Part shown: one piece after another, positions 24,937 through 49,784 of the stretch
How the letters are laid out: each line of letters starts with the position of its first letter
Position numbering within the stretch: position 1 is the first letter of the stretch
NCBI GenBank assembly: GCA_949752795.1
Contig: OX457056.1
Location: 90,232,942 to 90,296,941 of the forward strand
From: Hyperoodon ampullatus
Lineage: Eukaryota; Chordata; Mammalia; Artiodactyla; Ziphiidae
DNA length: 64,000 nucleotides
Direction of reading: 5' to 3'
Translations under genes and position numbers: made by a program
The notes under the pieces: model-generated
What the model was told of the DNA's origin: nothing
The model's input: the letters and a program-made list of their open reading frames with translations, nothing else
Databases searched by the model: none

Positions 24937-25329
24937 CTGGTTTTAAGATTTTGTTTAATTAAACATATTAAATGTGACCAGTCCCATCAGAGTTAATACC
25001 CAGAGAATCTATTTATCCTCACCATTTATTGTATGATATCTGTTCCAAGTCTCACATACAACTCAAAAGGTAATAATGCTAATCATTGTTATAACTTTTT
25101 TATAGTTTAAATAAGTGATATTTACTGATTTCCTTTTGTTCACAAATCTATTTACAGCTCAAATAGATTATTCAGTTATGGCTTCCTGTTTGAGAGGCTC
25201 AAATAATTTGAAAACAGTGATTTTAATTGGGCTCAGGGAGCAAATTCTCAATCCGCATTGCCAGTATCCATGGCATACTATATTTGATTGCAAATAAGTG
25301 TTTGAAATATGGTTAATCTATATTATGTA

Positions 25330-25333
<4 letters not shown>

Positions 25334-25371
<38 letters not shown>
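25334..25371 (+). repeat. (TG)19 microsatellite
   Basis: Uninterrupted TG dinucleotide run of 38 bases. Confidence 0.98.
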
Positions 25372-25373
<2 letters not shown>

Positions 25374-26969
25374 ATTTATTTTTGGCCACACTCTCTGAGC
25401 TGCAAAAAAGCACTGGCTTTCTGGTTTGGTGTTCAGGCCAGCAGAGCAGGCTACCTATCTCAAGGTAAAAAATAGAAACGAGACTAGGTCAGTGGTGTTA
25501 AATCAAGAGGTTTATATGAAAAGATTTAGCACTAAAATCTAAATAAAGAATTTCTTTAAAAAAAAAGACATCCATTATCTCAGTTCATTAGAAAACAACT
25601 CTCATTTTTCTACCACTGAAGAGTCTTGTCACTTTTTAACCAATGAATTTCAAATGCCCAATTGTTTTAGACATGAAAATAAAAGGAATATAATCAAGGT
25701 AAATTTCATGTTACTTTACTGTAGTATGCTTCTTTGCTAATTTTATATATTTTGTGCTCTTAGGGCATTTTGAAATTATATCTGAATGGAGTAATGGAAA
25801 TACCCGTAATGCATATCTATTAATTATCAGTATTTTTAGCAAACTAAGGAACTAGGGAGAGTGACCTCTTACACTCAAAAATGAGTGGAAAAAAATTACA
25901 TTCTTATCCTGGAGCCCCCCTGATAATGGTAGACAAATGTTGATCCTTCGAGTGCCTTGGGTGGTTCATCTGTCACTCTTTCTGCCAAGAGTGAGCAATG
26001 AGGCCACTGGGGGATATCAGAGAACACCATGGACTTTGGTGCCACCACAATACCTGTGCTTCTCAGCATCATGGGTCTTTGTGACAAACCCAGGAAGCAG
26101 GCTCCCTGCTCTCTGAAGAACTAACTCAAGTAGCTTCTTGGACCAAGTCCAAATGGCTGAAGCTCAGCCCAGATGAAACAAAAAGGCACCTGAGTGAAAA
26201 GAGGAGAAATTGGCAATCTGATAAGAAATCCAACATCAATTCTTTTTAAGGGCCAACATTGTCAGGCTGGTGAGTAATTTTGTGGTAAATTGCTCTTTTC
26301 AGAATCTCAAAGGAATGCATTTGTGAAAAATGCATTCTTTCACCTCTAACTCATCAGGAAACCAAGAGCCAGACATGAAATGTAATTCTAGAAAGTATTG
26401 TCTCAAAGTTATTTAATATGCACTCTGACCCAAAGTGGAAACATACAGATAACAAGCATGTTATCGCCAAGTAGAGCCCCATAAAGCACTTAACTTGGTC
26501 TGTGTAGAAAGCAATCAAGTACAACCTCATAGTGAAGTAAACACTGAATCAAGGGTCAAAAGTCCAGGCTTTGCCACTAAACTAGCTGTGTGAATTTATA
26601 CTTAACTCCTCTTTTTTTCTTCATGTGAAATAGTTCAAATATAACAAAAATTATAGAGAGAATATATATACATATTTGTACATAGATTTGTCAAATCTTA
26701 ACATTTGGATTTATCTCCTTCAGATTATTTTGAAAGATATAAAACAGCATAGACAGATGAAGTCCTATGAATTTCTCACTCTCACTCCCATCCCATTCAA
26801 TCCATCCAACACAGAAGTAACCACTTTTCTGATTTCTACTCTCATTCCCATGCTTGTTATTAAACTGTTACGTCATAGGTACAGATCCATAAGCACTACT
26901 TAGTATTGTGCTGTATGTTTGTAAGTTTTGTATAGATGATATTATGTGTACATACAAGAGTCTGCACAA

Positions 26970-27200
26970 ATGAAAGTGTTAAGAGCAGGCACCCTGGAGC
27001 CTCACTGCCTGGATTCAAATAGTAGTTGTGCCACTTCCTTCCTGTGCGCCTCAGGCTAATTAAACTCTCTGCCTCCATTTCCTCATCTGTTAAACAGGAA
27101 ACATAATGGACCTACCTTATAGGTTGTCATGAGGATTAAATGAATTGATATCTGTAAAGTACTGGGGACAGAGCCTGGCACAGACTAAACTATGTGTTAT
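26970..27200 (+). repeat. MIR SINE, plus orientation
   Basis: AGCCTCACTGCCTGGATTCA, CTCCATTTCCTCATCTGTTA and GTCATGAGGATTAAATGAA are in MIR order over about 230 bases; one of the best preserved MIRs here. Confidence 0.85.
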
Positions 27201-27219
27201 TTTGTTACTATTCAAACAT

Positions 27220-27520
27220 TTTTTATAATTCTATTATATGCATATATTCCAATTTATATGTCTAGTCTCCATTTGATGAACATTTAAGTTGTTTACAATT
27301 TTTTACTATTATAAACATTCTTCAACATGTCTCACTGTTGAAGAATGTGGCCAATTTTGTAGTGACTATACATACCGAAGAATGAAATTGCTGGGTTTTA
27401 GGTTAATCCAACTTTGGGCTCTAGCAGATATTAGCATATTCCTTTCCAACATATGGTAAAAATTCCCACTCTCACTCAAAATTCCTATTACTACATCCTC
27501 ATCAATTTTAATGTTCCCTG
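27220..27520. repeat. Old L1-like antisense fragment
   Basis: The pattern ATTTGATGAACATTTAAGTT…ATTATAAACATTC…AATGAAATTGCTGGGTTT is that of antisense L1 3' ends. Confidence 0.55.
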
Positions 27521-27855
27521 ATCATTTCTGTATTTGTAAAATGAGGAGGGGTGAACTAGGTGATCCCTATAGAGTCTTTGTACATTTTCTACGTTCTCTG
27601 ATTCCCTTTCCTTGAATCTCCCACTTTCTCCCTTCATCTAGAGATAAACTAGTCCAGCAAATAGCAAACAATTTCTTCTGAGTCTATAAGCCTCGTTTGG
27701 TACTTTATATTCTGAACAGTCTATAAACTAGGATATCCAATAATACAATTTCAGTAGTCATAGAAAGAATATCTCCTAAACTGACAGCGTCCAAGCCAGG
27801 CATACTTCCAACACTTTTAAAGCAGATCTGTAGTTCTCAAACATTTTAAAGCAAT

Positions 27856-27860
<5 letters not shown>

Positions 27861-27896
<36 letters not shown>

Positions 27897-28166
27897 TTAT
27901 TTATGGCTGTGTTGGGTCTTCGTTTCTGTGCAAGGGCTATCTCTAGCTGTGGCAAGCGGGGGCCACTCATCATCGCGGTGCACGGGCCTCTCACTGTCGC
28001 GGCCTCTCTTGTTGCGGAGCACAGGCTCCAGACGCGCAGGCTCAGTAATTGTGGCTCACGGGCCCAGTTGCTCCGTGGCATGTGGGATCTTCCCAGACCA
28101 GGGCTCGAACCCGTGTCCCCTGCATTGGCAGGCAGATTCTCAACCACTGCGCCACCAGGGAAGCCC
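27861..28166 (-). mobile_element. CHR-related SINE with an extra internal segment
   Basis: It is inverted and about 306 bases long including a run of about 34 T's. Besides the usual head it keeps a roughly 90-base segment at 27897-27985 (starting TTATGGCTGTGTTGGGTC on the plus strand) that the short copies lack. The perfect 15-base duplication TTAAAGCAATGGACT is at 27846-27860 and 28167-28181. Confidence 0.93.
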
Positions 28167-30037
28167 TTAAAGCAATGGACTTTTTAAAAAATAAAAATAT
28201 AAACTGAAGTTCAATATAAATGCTGCTTGCTCCTTTTTTTCCCTTTTTGCTTACCTCTAATATATATCTTATACATTGGTAAAAGCTTCTTGTAATGGAA
28301 TTATTATTAGTGCCTAGATGAACTTCCTGAAAATAATACTGAAAAGCTTCCATTTATCTTGTTATTTTACCCATTAAATTTGCATTTTATACTTTATTTG
28401 ATCATGTTTTCATTTTAGACTAGTATATATCCTATATTAAAATCTTCTGGAAATATCCACGTTAGAAAAGAATTGCCTACTATTACCAAAGAGCTCTGAT
28501 TTTACCACCTATAATTTCCATGGGGAAAAAAATATACAGCTTCAGGTTCTGAAGGTTATAATTATAGGCCAACATTGCCTCCTAATGGTAAGAAGCTTAT
28601 TTACACCATATGTCAAGTTAGAAATTTTGGTTTCTTTTTTAAATATGTGCAAAACTTTGAAGTGATCTCTTCCTATGAGAATATTACCTTATTTTGATAA
28701 CAGAGTTGGGAGGGAGATACAGTACTTATCAGACATACTGGCAAGACTAGGTCATGGGGTTTCTGCTCTCCCTCTGATGTGCCACCTACAAGTCCCAGAA
28801 TTCTCTCTCTCATTTCCTCTCAGATACAGTTACTAAAGATCTTTAAACTTCAGCCAGCCCTCACTTGTCCTTATGTCAAGCTTGTCTTAGTCTTAATATG
28901 TTAAGATGCTAGCTCCAGACAGCCAACTGGAGTGTGGGATCAGCTTGGAAAACAGATGGTCCCTGGATTGCTAAAAGGTGAGCTCCTGCTTTGACATCTA
29001 CCTGTACCCAGGTCAGCACACTTACCATCAGTCTCACCAAAGCCGCATGTTCCCTGTCTTTTTTTTTTTTTTAATCCCCTCATGAAGCCAAAGCCCAGTT
29101 GTGAACCTCTGCTTTGTACTCCAGGTGTCTAAAACTGGAGCCTTCACCACCACCTATCAGAGCCTCTACCTGGAAGAGTCATGAAAAAGGAATTGGCTAA
29201 ACCCTCCTTAGCTCAAGCCTTTGAACCAAGAATCTGCTACCTATCTGATATAAGTTCACAGAGCTTTGGATCAGAGGTCATCAAATCAGAACTCTTGGAT
29301 ATGTCTCTAGCCCAGGTCAGATTCAAAATCCCCCCCACCTGGATGCTGTGACTGGGGCCGCTTCTACTTTGGGAGCCAGCCGTGAGCCAGGTGTGTAACC
29401 CTCACTCACTCCTATCTTACTGAATCCGCCTGCTATGAGGAGCCAGCAAGGCTTTTTACAATGTCTAGAGGTTTTTATAACAGGCAAGAAAGAACACAAA
29501 GAAAAGAATAAAATGCAGTTGGAGGAGAAGGAATAAGAATAAGAAAGAAAAGAGAGGAAAAGGAGCACTTGTTTCAGGCAGAAACCATATTATATATTAC
29601 TTACGATCCACCCACTCCAGGACTAGCCACTTCCTCTGTAGTGAAGAAGTACTTGCCTGCCGATACAAAAGAGACAGATAAAATGTAGAAGGGAAACGTA
29701 AGGCTGCAAAGACAATGTATAATTCAATAAATATTCTATTGGTAGAGTAGGATAAATTCTACCATTGGCATGCACCGATTGAGGTCCACATAGATATCTG
29801 AAATGTCAAATTAACAAGAAGCCACGTTAAGTCATATTATTACAGGCACATATAGAAATCTGATATCAATTCCAGTGATCTGTTTTGAGAATTTATTGAG
29901 CCACATCTGGGTTTAGCAGTAGAGTTGTATAATTGATTAGCAATGTCTTCCATGAGCACACACTTGTCATATAGTTCCCTTTTCTTTTCTAGAACCATCC
30001 TCCCATTAACTCCTTCCTGGTTCTCTAGCTAAGTGCT

Positions 30038-30165
30038 TCTCAAGCTTTAATGTATGAATTACCTAGGGGTTTGTTAAAATTCAGATTCTGATACAGCAGG
30101 TCTGGGGTAGGGCCTGAGATTCTGAATTTCTAAGAAGCTCCCATGATGCCCATGCTGGACCATAG
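30038..30165 (+). repeat. MER5A-like hAT transposon fragment
   Basis: GTGCTTCTCAAGCTTTAATG, TTCTGATACAGCAGGTCTGG and GAGATTCTGAATTTCTAA follow the MER5-type consensus. Confidence 0.65.
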
Positions 30166-30357
30166 AACTTTCAGGTCTCCTTTTCTAACAACAATTTCCT
30201 TTGTTCATCACCCAGCAAGAGTATTACCTTTATCTTTTTTTCTTATTGCTGGTCAGTCAAGAGAAAGAAGATAGTAGCCACTGCTGTCAGGTCTTAATAA
30301 TTAGATAATTAAAAAAATTTTATTATAAAAGATTCCTATAACATCTTATGATTTTCA

Positions 30358-30362
<5 letters not shown>

Positions 30363-30406
<44 letters not shown>
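30363..30406. repeat. (AT)22 microsatellite
   Basis: Perfect AT dinucleotide run of 44 bases, about 145 bases beyond the proposed CNGA1 poly(A) site. Confidence 0.98.
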
Positions 30407-30408
<2 letters not shown>

Positions 30409-30549
30409 TTTGTCATGCTTTTATCAGTAAGAAGTTTTTCTCAACCATTCTTCCCAAGCCCTAGAATAAAATGATTAAGGTCCCTAAAATGCCCCAGAAG
30501 CTCTAAAATATCCTAAACTCTCTACTAAATTATCAAATAAATAATATCC

Positions 30550-30981
30550 ACTACAGCTTTAGGTTTTATTTTACTTTATTCCATTCTAATTCTTTTTAAA
30601 TGGTATCCTGAACATGATGTACACGGTAATTCCCAGTTGCTCCTTAACAATATAAATTGCCTGAAAGTGAGGGATACTTGTTCACTTTTATAAAGAGTGT
30701 TACATAAAAGAAGCACATGTGAAAAAATCAGAAGATATAAATATTGATAAGTTAATTGGTTTATATCTTTGCACGTTATCCATTGTGAAAAATTCTAAGT
30801 GTGATGATTCTTTAGCCACAGTACCGCACAAGTGAGTGTACGGCCTTTGGTGCCCTGCACCAAAGCACATTTTCCTTATGGAAAAATTCCCAGCTGAATC
30901 ATTCTCTTCTTTCAACTTACAGGTGCCATCATCACATCACCAAAAGGATCTTGAGGCATGTCCTTATGAATAACCAGCTTT
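30550..30981 (-). other. CNGA1: Probable CNGA1 3' untranslated region with poly(A) signals
   Basis: Two minus-strand AATAAA hexamers lie at 30580-30575 and 30570-30565, about 405-415 bases after the stop codon. A cleavage site near 30550 would give a 3' UTR of about 430 bases. The extent is inferred from the hexamers only. Confidence 0.45.
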
Positions 30982-44167
<13,186 letters not shown>

Positions 44168-44721
44168 GGTTAGCTTAATAGCTGGGGAGAAAAAAAGTCT
44201 TGTTAGTAGGAAGACTTTTTATATATTTACATACATAATCAAAAGTTTCACTCTATCATTCTTCTAAGGCTGAAATAACAATCTTATTTCCAGTTACATG
44301 TAGGAATTATTTTTTAATAGAATACAGTCATGATCCAAGCACTTAATAATCACTAGTCAGGGATTTTGTGTATTTTTTTAAATTCAAGGGTTTTGTGTAT
44401 TTAAAAATTTTTTTTAAATTCAGAGGTGTAGAACTCTTTTTTTTTTTTAATTTGGATTTACTCCAGCTTTGAAATATTTAGGCAATGTATGGAACAAAAT
44501 GTGTAGAACAAAACTATAGGGACCTCACAGGCACATCCAACAATTAAGTAACAATGAAAAGCAGTAAAATAAAATACCAAAATGGGTGTAATCAACTGTG
44601 AATTTCTACAGGCATTCAGAAAAAATAAAAGGGTCTCAAGTGGTATTCAAATTTTGGAGTGAATAAAGATACAACTGATCCACATTTCAACAAGTCCCCC
44701 TAAATTATTCTGATACACATA

Positions 44722-45300
44722 GTGCTCAGCTTCCCGGGCAACCACTTCAGACATCAGGAAAACGCCAAGAACAAAGTGATCCTGAACTCCAAATCTGTCC
44801 TGGCAGCAGGTTCCAGCCCAGCTTCAGGCAACATGAATGACACGTGGGCACACTCGCTCTTGCCTTCTTTCCTGAGGCCCTGCCAGCGTCCAATGACAAC
44901 GTCCCTGCACTCATGACCAGCCCCAAGTACTTCATCTGGTCTTCAGCGTGCTGCAGTGACGTGGCCTGGAACTTGGAGAAGCTCCTGGGGGGCCCCAACA
45001 ATGTGCCTGTGTGCACAGGTACAGCCACTGCTTTCTAACCATGGACGTGGAGCCCAACGTTGAAGCCCTGTCATCCCAAGGGCCCAGCTGTGCCCAGGAT
45101 GCTCCTCCAACCCCTGCTGCTTGGCAGTCACAACGCTGCCCCCTGGGGATTTTATCTCTAAGGGTGTTTCCTCCAAACTTGCATGGAGATAACACCTGAT
45201 GTCCAGGAAAATGGGCCTAGATGGGTGCTAGGTGTCCATCCCAGCCTCCCCTCTCCCAGACCAAGCCTCCCCACAAATAAAGTGCTATGTGCCAGCAGAA
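44722..45300 (+). pseudogene. GPX1 processed pseudogene (glutathione peroxidase 1, 5'-truncated)
   Basis: Intron-less and frameshifted. Successive frames give VLSFPGNHFRHQENAKN (44722 on), then FFPEALPASNDNVPALMTSP, ACCSDVAWNLEKLLGGPNNV and FLTMDVEPNVEALSSQGPSC. These line up with the second half of GPX1, which reduces H2O2 with glutathione. The selenocysteine active-site half is absent, the Cys of the family's FPCNQ motif has become Gly, and at least two frameshifts are present. The copy keeps GPX1-like 3' UTR sequence and AATAAA at 45276-45281. GPX2 was considered, but the C-terminal EALxSQGPSCA fits GPX1. Confidence 0.88.
45150..45213 (+). pseudogene. Decayed SECIS element of the GPX1 pseudogene
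   Basis: GGTGTTTCCTCCAAACTTGC, ATGGAGATAACACCTGAT and TCCAGGAAAAT correspond in order to the stem-loop I recall from the GPX1 3' UTR. The conserved 5' ATGA quartet reads ATCT here (45154-45157), so the kink-turn core is broken. Confidence 0.65.
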
Positions 45301-45314
45301 AAACAAAAGGACAC

Positions 45315-45801
45315 TGTGGATTTTTTAAAATGCTGCTGTTTCAGTAAACAAAGAATGTTGTCTGCCATTCCAGTAAACAACAGATGAATGTTGCCCGCTA
45401 TTCAGCCATCAGCCACTGCAGACGCCAGGGTAGGTGTGCCCTTGGGGGAATTCAGGATGGAGAAAACAGGACACTGGCCCTTGATAGTTAAGATGCATAT
45501 CAAAGGAATAATTTCAATGAGTCCAGACTCTTGACTCTTCCCATACATAGTAAAGCACTAAAATCATTAACTTGAGAAGTCTGTTTTTTTGTGATTAGCA
45601 GTAATCTTTTGATGTTCGACTACATGATTTTTTTTTTTCCCCCAGCAAAAACTCCTATATATTCTTGTTCCTCCCTTACCTCTTTGGATCAGTCCCTCAG
45701 AGTTATCTGAGAGGTTGCCTTCCCGGACTATAGTCCTCAGTAATGTCCCCTAAGAAAATATAATTCTCAACTTTTAAGTTGTGTGTTTTTTCCAGTCGAC
45801 A
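45315..45801 (+). mobile_element. Solitary LTR (ERVK/BTLTR1-like)
   Basis: Begins TGTGGATTTTTTAAAATGC and ends TTTTCCAGTCGACA (TG…CA), 487 bases. Internal text such as GTCTGCCATTCCAGTAAACA and CCTCCCTTACCTCTTTGGAT matches my memory of a cetartiodactyl retroviral LTR. No internal viral genes flank it. A clean 5-6 base target duplication is not visible. Confidence 0.7.
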
Positions 45802-46165
45802 AAACAAAAACCCAGTATCTGTTCACAGGCTCCAAGAACACCAGCTCTTGTACTGAATGTCACTTGCTATGGTCCTGCTGATGAAGACCCAAAGAAGGCC
45901 AACATGCTGAGAGGATGACGGGTGCTGGACAACTTCAGCAGGTACCAAACCTCCACCTAATCCTCTGTGGCTGGTTATCCATCCATCCCTCCCCTCCTCC
46001 ACAACACACACCCCCTAACCTGCACTCCCAGGTTTTTATTATACGGATTGGGGATTTTTCCTTTGTTATTTTTCTACCACCGATCTCTGGGTTTTGGAGG
46101 GAAACTTGCCTTTGTTATGAATAAAATAGAAAAGCAAAAACCAAAAAAAGAAAAAGAAAAAAATC
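45802..46165 (+). pseudogene. Candidate retroposed mRNA 3' end, gene not identified
   Basis: Non-repetitive-looking sequence ends with AATAAAATAG (about 46121) followed by an A-rich tail to about 46160. This is the layout of a processed transcript, but I recognise no protein. Confidence 0.3.
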
Positions 46166-47481
46166 GTTTGATGTGGGAAAATGTAAAAAGCACACTTCAT
46201 TCTTTAAAACATTACATCTTCCAGTGAGGATAGCCATAAATAATGCTCTTTATTTCACCCTAGTATTCATACAACTAATGAAAACAACTAGCAGCCAGTA
46301 GTCAATAAATAGTAAACAGAATTTTTGTAATGTCTGTTAATAAAAGTGTGCACATATTTTAAAATGTAATTAAAGTAAGTTTTAAAGAAACAACCACCTT
46401 AAGAAGAGAATTGTTTCACTGACTCCTTTTCAGCAACAGCATGGATATTCTGGTTATATTTATAGCATGCTGGCTTCCTATTGTCATCAATCACTACTCC
46501 TTCTGGGAGACCCCGTGCCTTATGATTAGGAAAAGGAGAATATATGATTATTTCATCCATCACAACATAGAAAAAACTACGTGAGTAAAAAAGATTAAAC
46601 AAGGACAACTAATATTATCCAATATGTCAGAATGAACCAAACCTGGGCTTTGCTTGGACCTGAAGAAAAAAAGAATCACTTCCTTTGTCCCATAATTTCT
46701 TGTTGGCCTAAGTGCTCTACATAGGAAAAAACTTTTTTTTATATCACACAATCACTTTTTAATACATATTCACTCTAGGAAGAAAGTAAACAGAAAATAT
46801 AAATAGAAAAATAAAGATACTCAAAATTCCACACCAGACCGTATAATTATTTATCAACACATTTTCTCCACTGCTTTTATGGTTTCCTTTTTCACATTTA
46901 GATTTTAATCTATCAAATTTATTTTGGTATAAGGTGTGAGGTAGGGATTCAACTTTATGTTTTCTAAATGACTAGTCAATAGTATAAATAGCACTAAATC
47001 AATAACCAATAGTCCATCTTTTCCTGACTAGTTTGAAATGTCATCATTCTAAATTTGCCTTGCCAACCGTAAAGATTTTGATGGAGTTTGCATTAAAATT
47101 ATAAAATAAGTTGGGAAATTATTTTCCTCTATGTTTTTGAAAAAGTTTCTACATATCAATCCTACATTTTTATTAATTTCTAGATGTTTTGTATTTTTGT
47201 TTCTATTAAGATAGTTAAGATAGTTTTCCCTTGATATATTTTAACTCATTGCTTTTGCTATATCATAAAAATATTTTATTTATTTATTTATCTTGAAACC
47301 AGCCAACTTAACTGAGCTTTACAAAAATTATTTCTAATAGTTTTTCTGTTAAATAATTTCTGTTTTCAGTAATGTAATCATAGTACTTACACAAATTATT
47401 CTTTCCTCTTTTTCATGAGGTATTTAGCTTTGATGTCTAGTTACCTTGACTAAAAATTCCAGAACAGAACAAGTAACAATC

Positions 47482-47595
47482 TTTTTTTTTTTTTTTTGCC
47501 CACGCAGCATGCAGGATCCTAGTTCCCTAACCAGGGATCAAAACCGTGCCCGCTGCAGTGGAAGCACAGAGTCTTAACAACTGGACAACTGTCTT
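47482..47595 (-). mobile_element. Older tRNA-Glu-derived SINE (ruminant/cetacean type)
   Basis: It is inverted. After a T tract come CACGCAGCATGCAGGATCC, a B-box-like segment and AGTCTTAACAACTGGAC. It is more diverged than the CHR short copies and lacks a clear target duplication. It sits inside antisense L1 sequence. Confidence 0.8.
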
Positions 47596-47995
47596 AAGAG
47601 ATACCTAGTATGGTTCTTGGCTTTATGAGAATGTTTTAAAGTTTCACTCTTAAGCATATTGCTGACTGTTAGCTTAAGAGAGATGTTTGATTCATGTTAG
47701 AGAAATCTCCATTTATTCATATTTTACCAATTTTTAAAAATTAGAAATTGGAATAAACGTTGATTTTTATTAAGGCTCTCTTCCTTTTATAGAAATAATC
47801 CTTTTTTTCTTTTAATTTTCCCTATTAACATGATGAGCTACTTTAATAAATTATTTTAATAGCTTTGGAATAAACTCTTCTTGATTATGGTAAGTTCTTT
47901 CCATATATATTGAATCCTAGCTGCTAATATTTTATTTTTAATTTTTGCATTAAAATTTTTTCATGTATTAAAGGTAAAATTTGTAGTTCGAGAAA

Positions 47996-48000
<5 letters not shown>

Positions 48001-48026
<26 letters not shown>

Positions 48027-48219
48027 GCGGTACGCGGGCCTCTCACTGCTGTGGCCTCTCCCATTGCGGAGCACAGTCTCCGGACGCGCAGGCTCAGCAG
48101 CCATGGCTCACGGGCCCAGCCGCTCCACGGCACATGGGATCTTCCCGGACCGGGGCACGAACCCGTGTCCCCTGCATCGGCAGGCGGACTCTTAACCACT
48201 GCGCCACCAGGGAAGCCCA
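48001..48219 (-). mobile_element. CHR-type SINE (short form)
   Basis: It is inverted. The duplication AGAAAGGATT is at 47991-48000 and 48220-48229. It is inserted in antisense L1 sequence. Confidence 0.94.
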
Positions 48220-48589
48220 AGAAAGGATTTTTAATAGTAATTGTTGATTCTTTTCATATACTTTTCAACTCTTTTGGTCTCACAGGATTGTTAACAAGAC
48301 ATCTGAAAAGAACCAAAAAATTCTTTTTTTAGAGAATTCATTGCTTTGCTGGTTTTCAAACATGAATTTTGAATAAAAATTTGCAAATCAAAAGGAAACA
48401 ACTGCTTTTAGAAAGTAAGTTTCAGATTTCATTTTTAAATGGATCATAAAACTTTCTCCCTTATGTGAGGCTGTAAAAAAACTTCACAAAGCTAAAGCAA
48501 AGCAAATGATTGGGAAAATCTTATGAACAATTCAGGCAAAATTAACTTGGAACATAAACTATGAATGCTCAGGAAGCAGTCAGGCTCTG

Positions 48590-48690
48590 ACTTGGGTTCA
48601 AAACCTGCCTCTACCACTTATTTGTTGAATGAATTCAAGTGAGCTTTTTAACCTTAGTTTTTATCTTTTTCATATCAAATAGCAGAAAGA
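48590..48690 (+). repeat. MIR-like fragment
   Basis: CTGACTTGGGTTCAAAACCT followed by CTACCACTTATTTGTTGAAT and an ACCTTAGTTT block matches the MIR centre. Confidence 0.55.
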
Positions 48691-48744
48691 CATGCTGTGC
48701 ACCCACACACACACAAACCCACACATACAAACATAATTAATTAT

Positions 48745-48890
48745 GAGGCAGAGGTTTTCTAAATTTAGTATGAATGATACCTGTGAAGCTTGTTTAAAAT
48801 GCAGATTCCAGGGCCCTGCTCTCAGAGTATGAATGAGGAATGACATGGGCGCCAGGAATCTACAATTTTATCAAACACCGTTAAGTAATT
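48745..48890 (+). repeat. MER5A-like hAT transposon fragment
   Basis: GCTTGTTTAAAATGCAGATT, CCAGGGCCCTGC and CAGGAATCTACAATTTTA follow the MER5 type order. Confidence 0.55.
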
Positions 48891-49031
48891 CTATTTCAGT
48901 TCCTGTATCACACTTAAAGAAACATTACTCTATGTATGCTATTGGCCCTTGGTGCACGACCCCAGTCATATCTGTATTTCTGAATACAGTAGTGGGGAAG
49001 ACAAAATAATGGTCAAGAAAGGCTTCAAGGC

Positions 49032-49177
49032 AGGAGGAGGAGGAGGAGGAGGGGTGGGGGAGGAGGAGGAGGGGGGTGGGGGAGGAGGAGGGGGTGGGGG
49101 AGGAGGAGGGGGAGGGGAGGGGGAGGGGAAGGAAGGAAGGAAGGAAGAAGGGAAGAAGGAAAGGAAGAAAGAAAGAA
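49032..49177 (+). repeat. 146-base purine tract, (GGA)n/(GGGGA)n/(GGAA)n
   Basis: No C and only three isolated T's in 146 bases. It changes gradually from GGA repeats, through G4-6 runs, to GGAA and GAAA repeats. On the minus strand, which is sense for CNGA1, it is a polypyrimidine tract. Confidence 0.97.
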
Positions 49178-49784
49178 TGAGGGTCTATATTGGAAAAAAG
49201 TGAAACTATGTTTTCAGATGAAATGATAGTATATGTAAACAACACTAAAAAATCTATAGAAAAATATTAGAACAAATAAGTGAACTTAGCAAGGTCACAT
49301 GACAAAAAGTCAATGTAAAAAAGTTTATTTTATTTCTGTATGTTAGCAATGAATAATTAGAAAATGAAATTTAAATGAAACATATACATTCCAAGAAATG
49401 AATGTCTATGTCCAATTCAAGAAATAAATACTATGTAGAAAGTTCTCTGCCAGATGCTGTCAGAAAGAAGCCCAAACATGATTATGGCCCTAAAGAGCTC
49501 ACAACTAGTATTGGGGAACAAGACAAGAGTACCACACTGAATAAAAGGTTTGGGACCCATAAAAGAAAATTAAATAAGTGTTAATAACTGTCAGTCACCT
49601 CTTCAATTTCAAAGATTATTTTTTCTTTGTTTCAAAATTTGTGAAATATTAAAATTATTATTTTAATAGTGTTATGAGAAAAATTTGATAGCTGAAAAAA
49701 GGGAAATTTGGACACAGAGGGAAGACTGTGGGGATACACAAAGAAAACACTATGTGGAGATGCAGGACTCGAGTGATACATCCA

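Larger units (their letters stand above)
14650..30550. other. Intergenic interval between the NFXL1 promoter and the CNGA1 3' end
   Basis: I find no protein gene in these 16 kb. Identified contents are MIR at about 15.1 kb, the nested L1/Tigger/SINE block at 16.04-17.9 kb, the inverted L1 at 18.0-18.75 kb, old LTR-like and other repeats at 20.6-22.6 kb, L1 ORF2 at 23.2-24.2 kb, MIR at 27.0 kb, four more SINEs and two microsatellites. The remainder is unclassified AT-rich sequence. Confidence 0.75.
46860..48330 (-). mobile_element. Old antisense L1 ORF2 fragments, split by two SINEs
   Basis: Blocks such as AAGGTGTGAGGTAGGGATTC, TTTGATGGAGTTTGCATTAA and CTAGATGTTTTGTATTTTTG read as the reverse complement of L1 ORF2. 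The sequence resumes after the SINEs at 47482 and 48001. Heavily mutated. Confidence 0.65.

Noticed and set aside
25890..26180. Non-repetitive-looking segment with a 63-codon minus frame (possible gene fragment)
   Set aside because: No recognisable protein or splice structure; could be an old repeat I do not know.
48949..49203. An 84-codon Gly/Glu-rich frame
   Set aside because: It is a translation of the GGA/GGAA purine tract.
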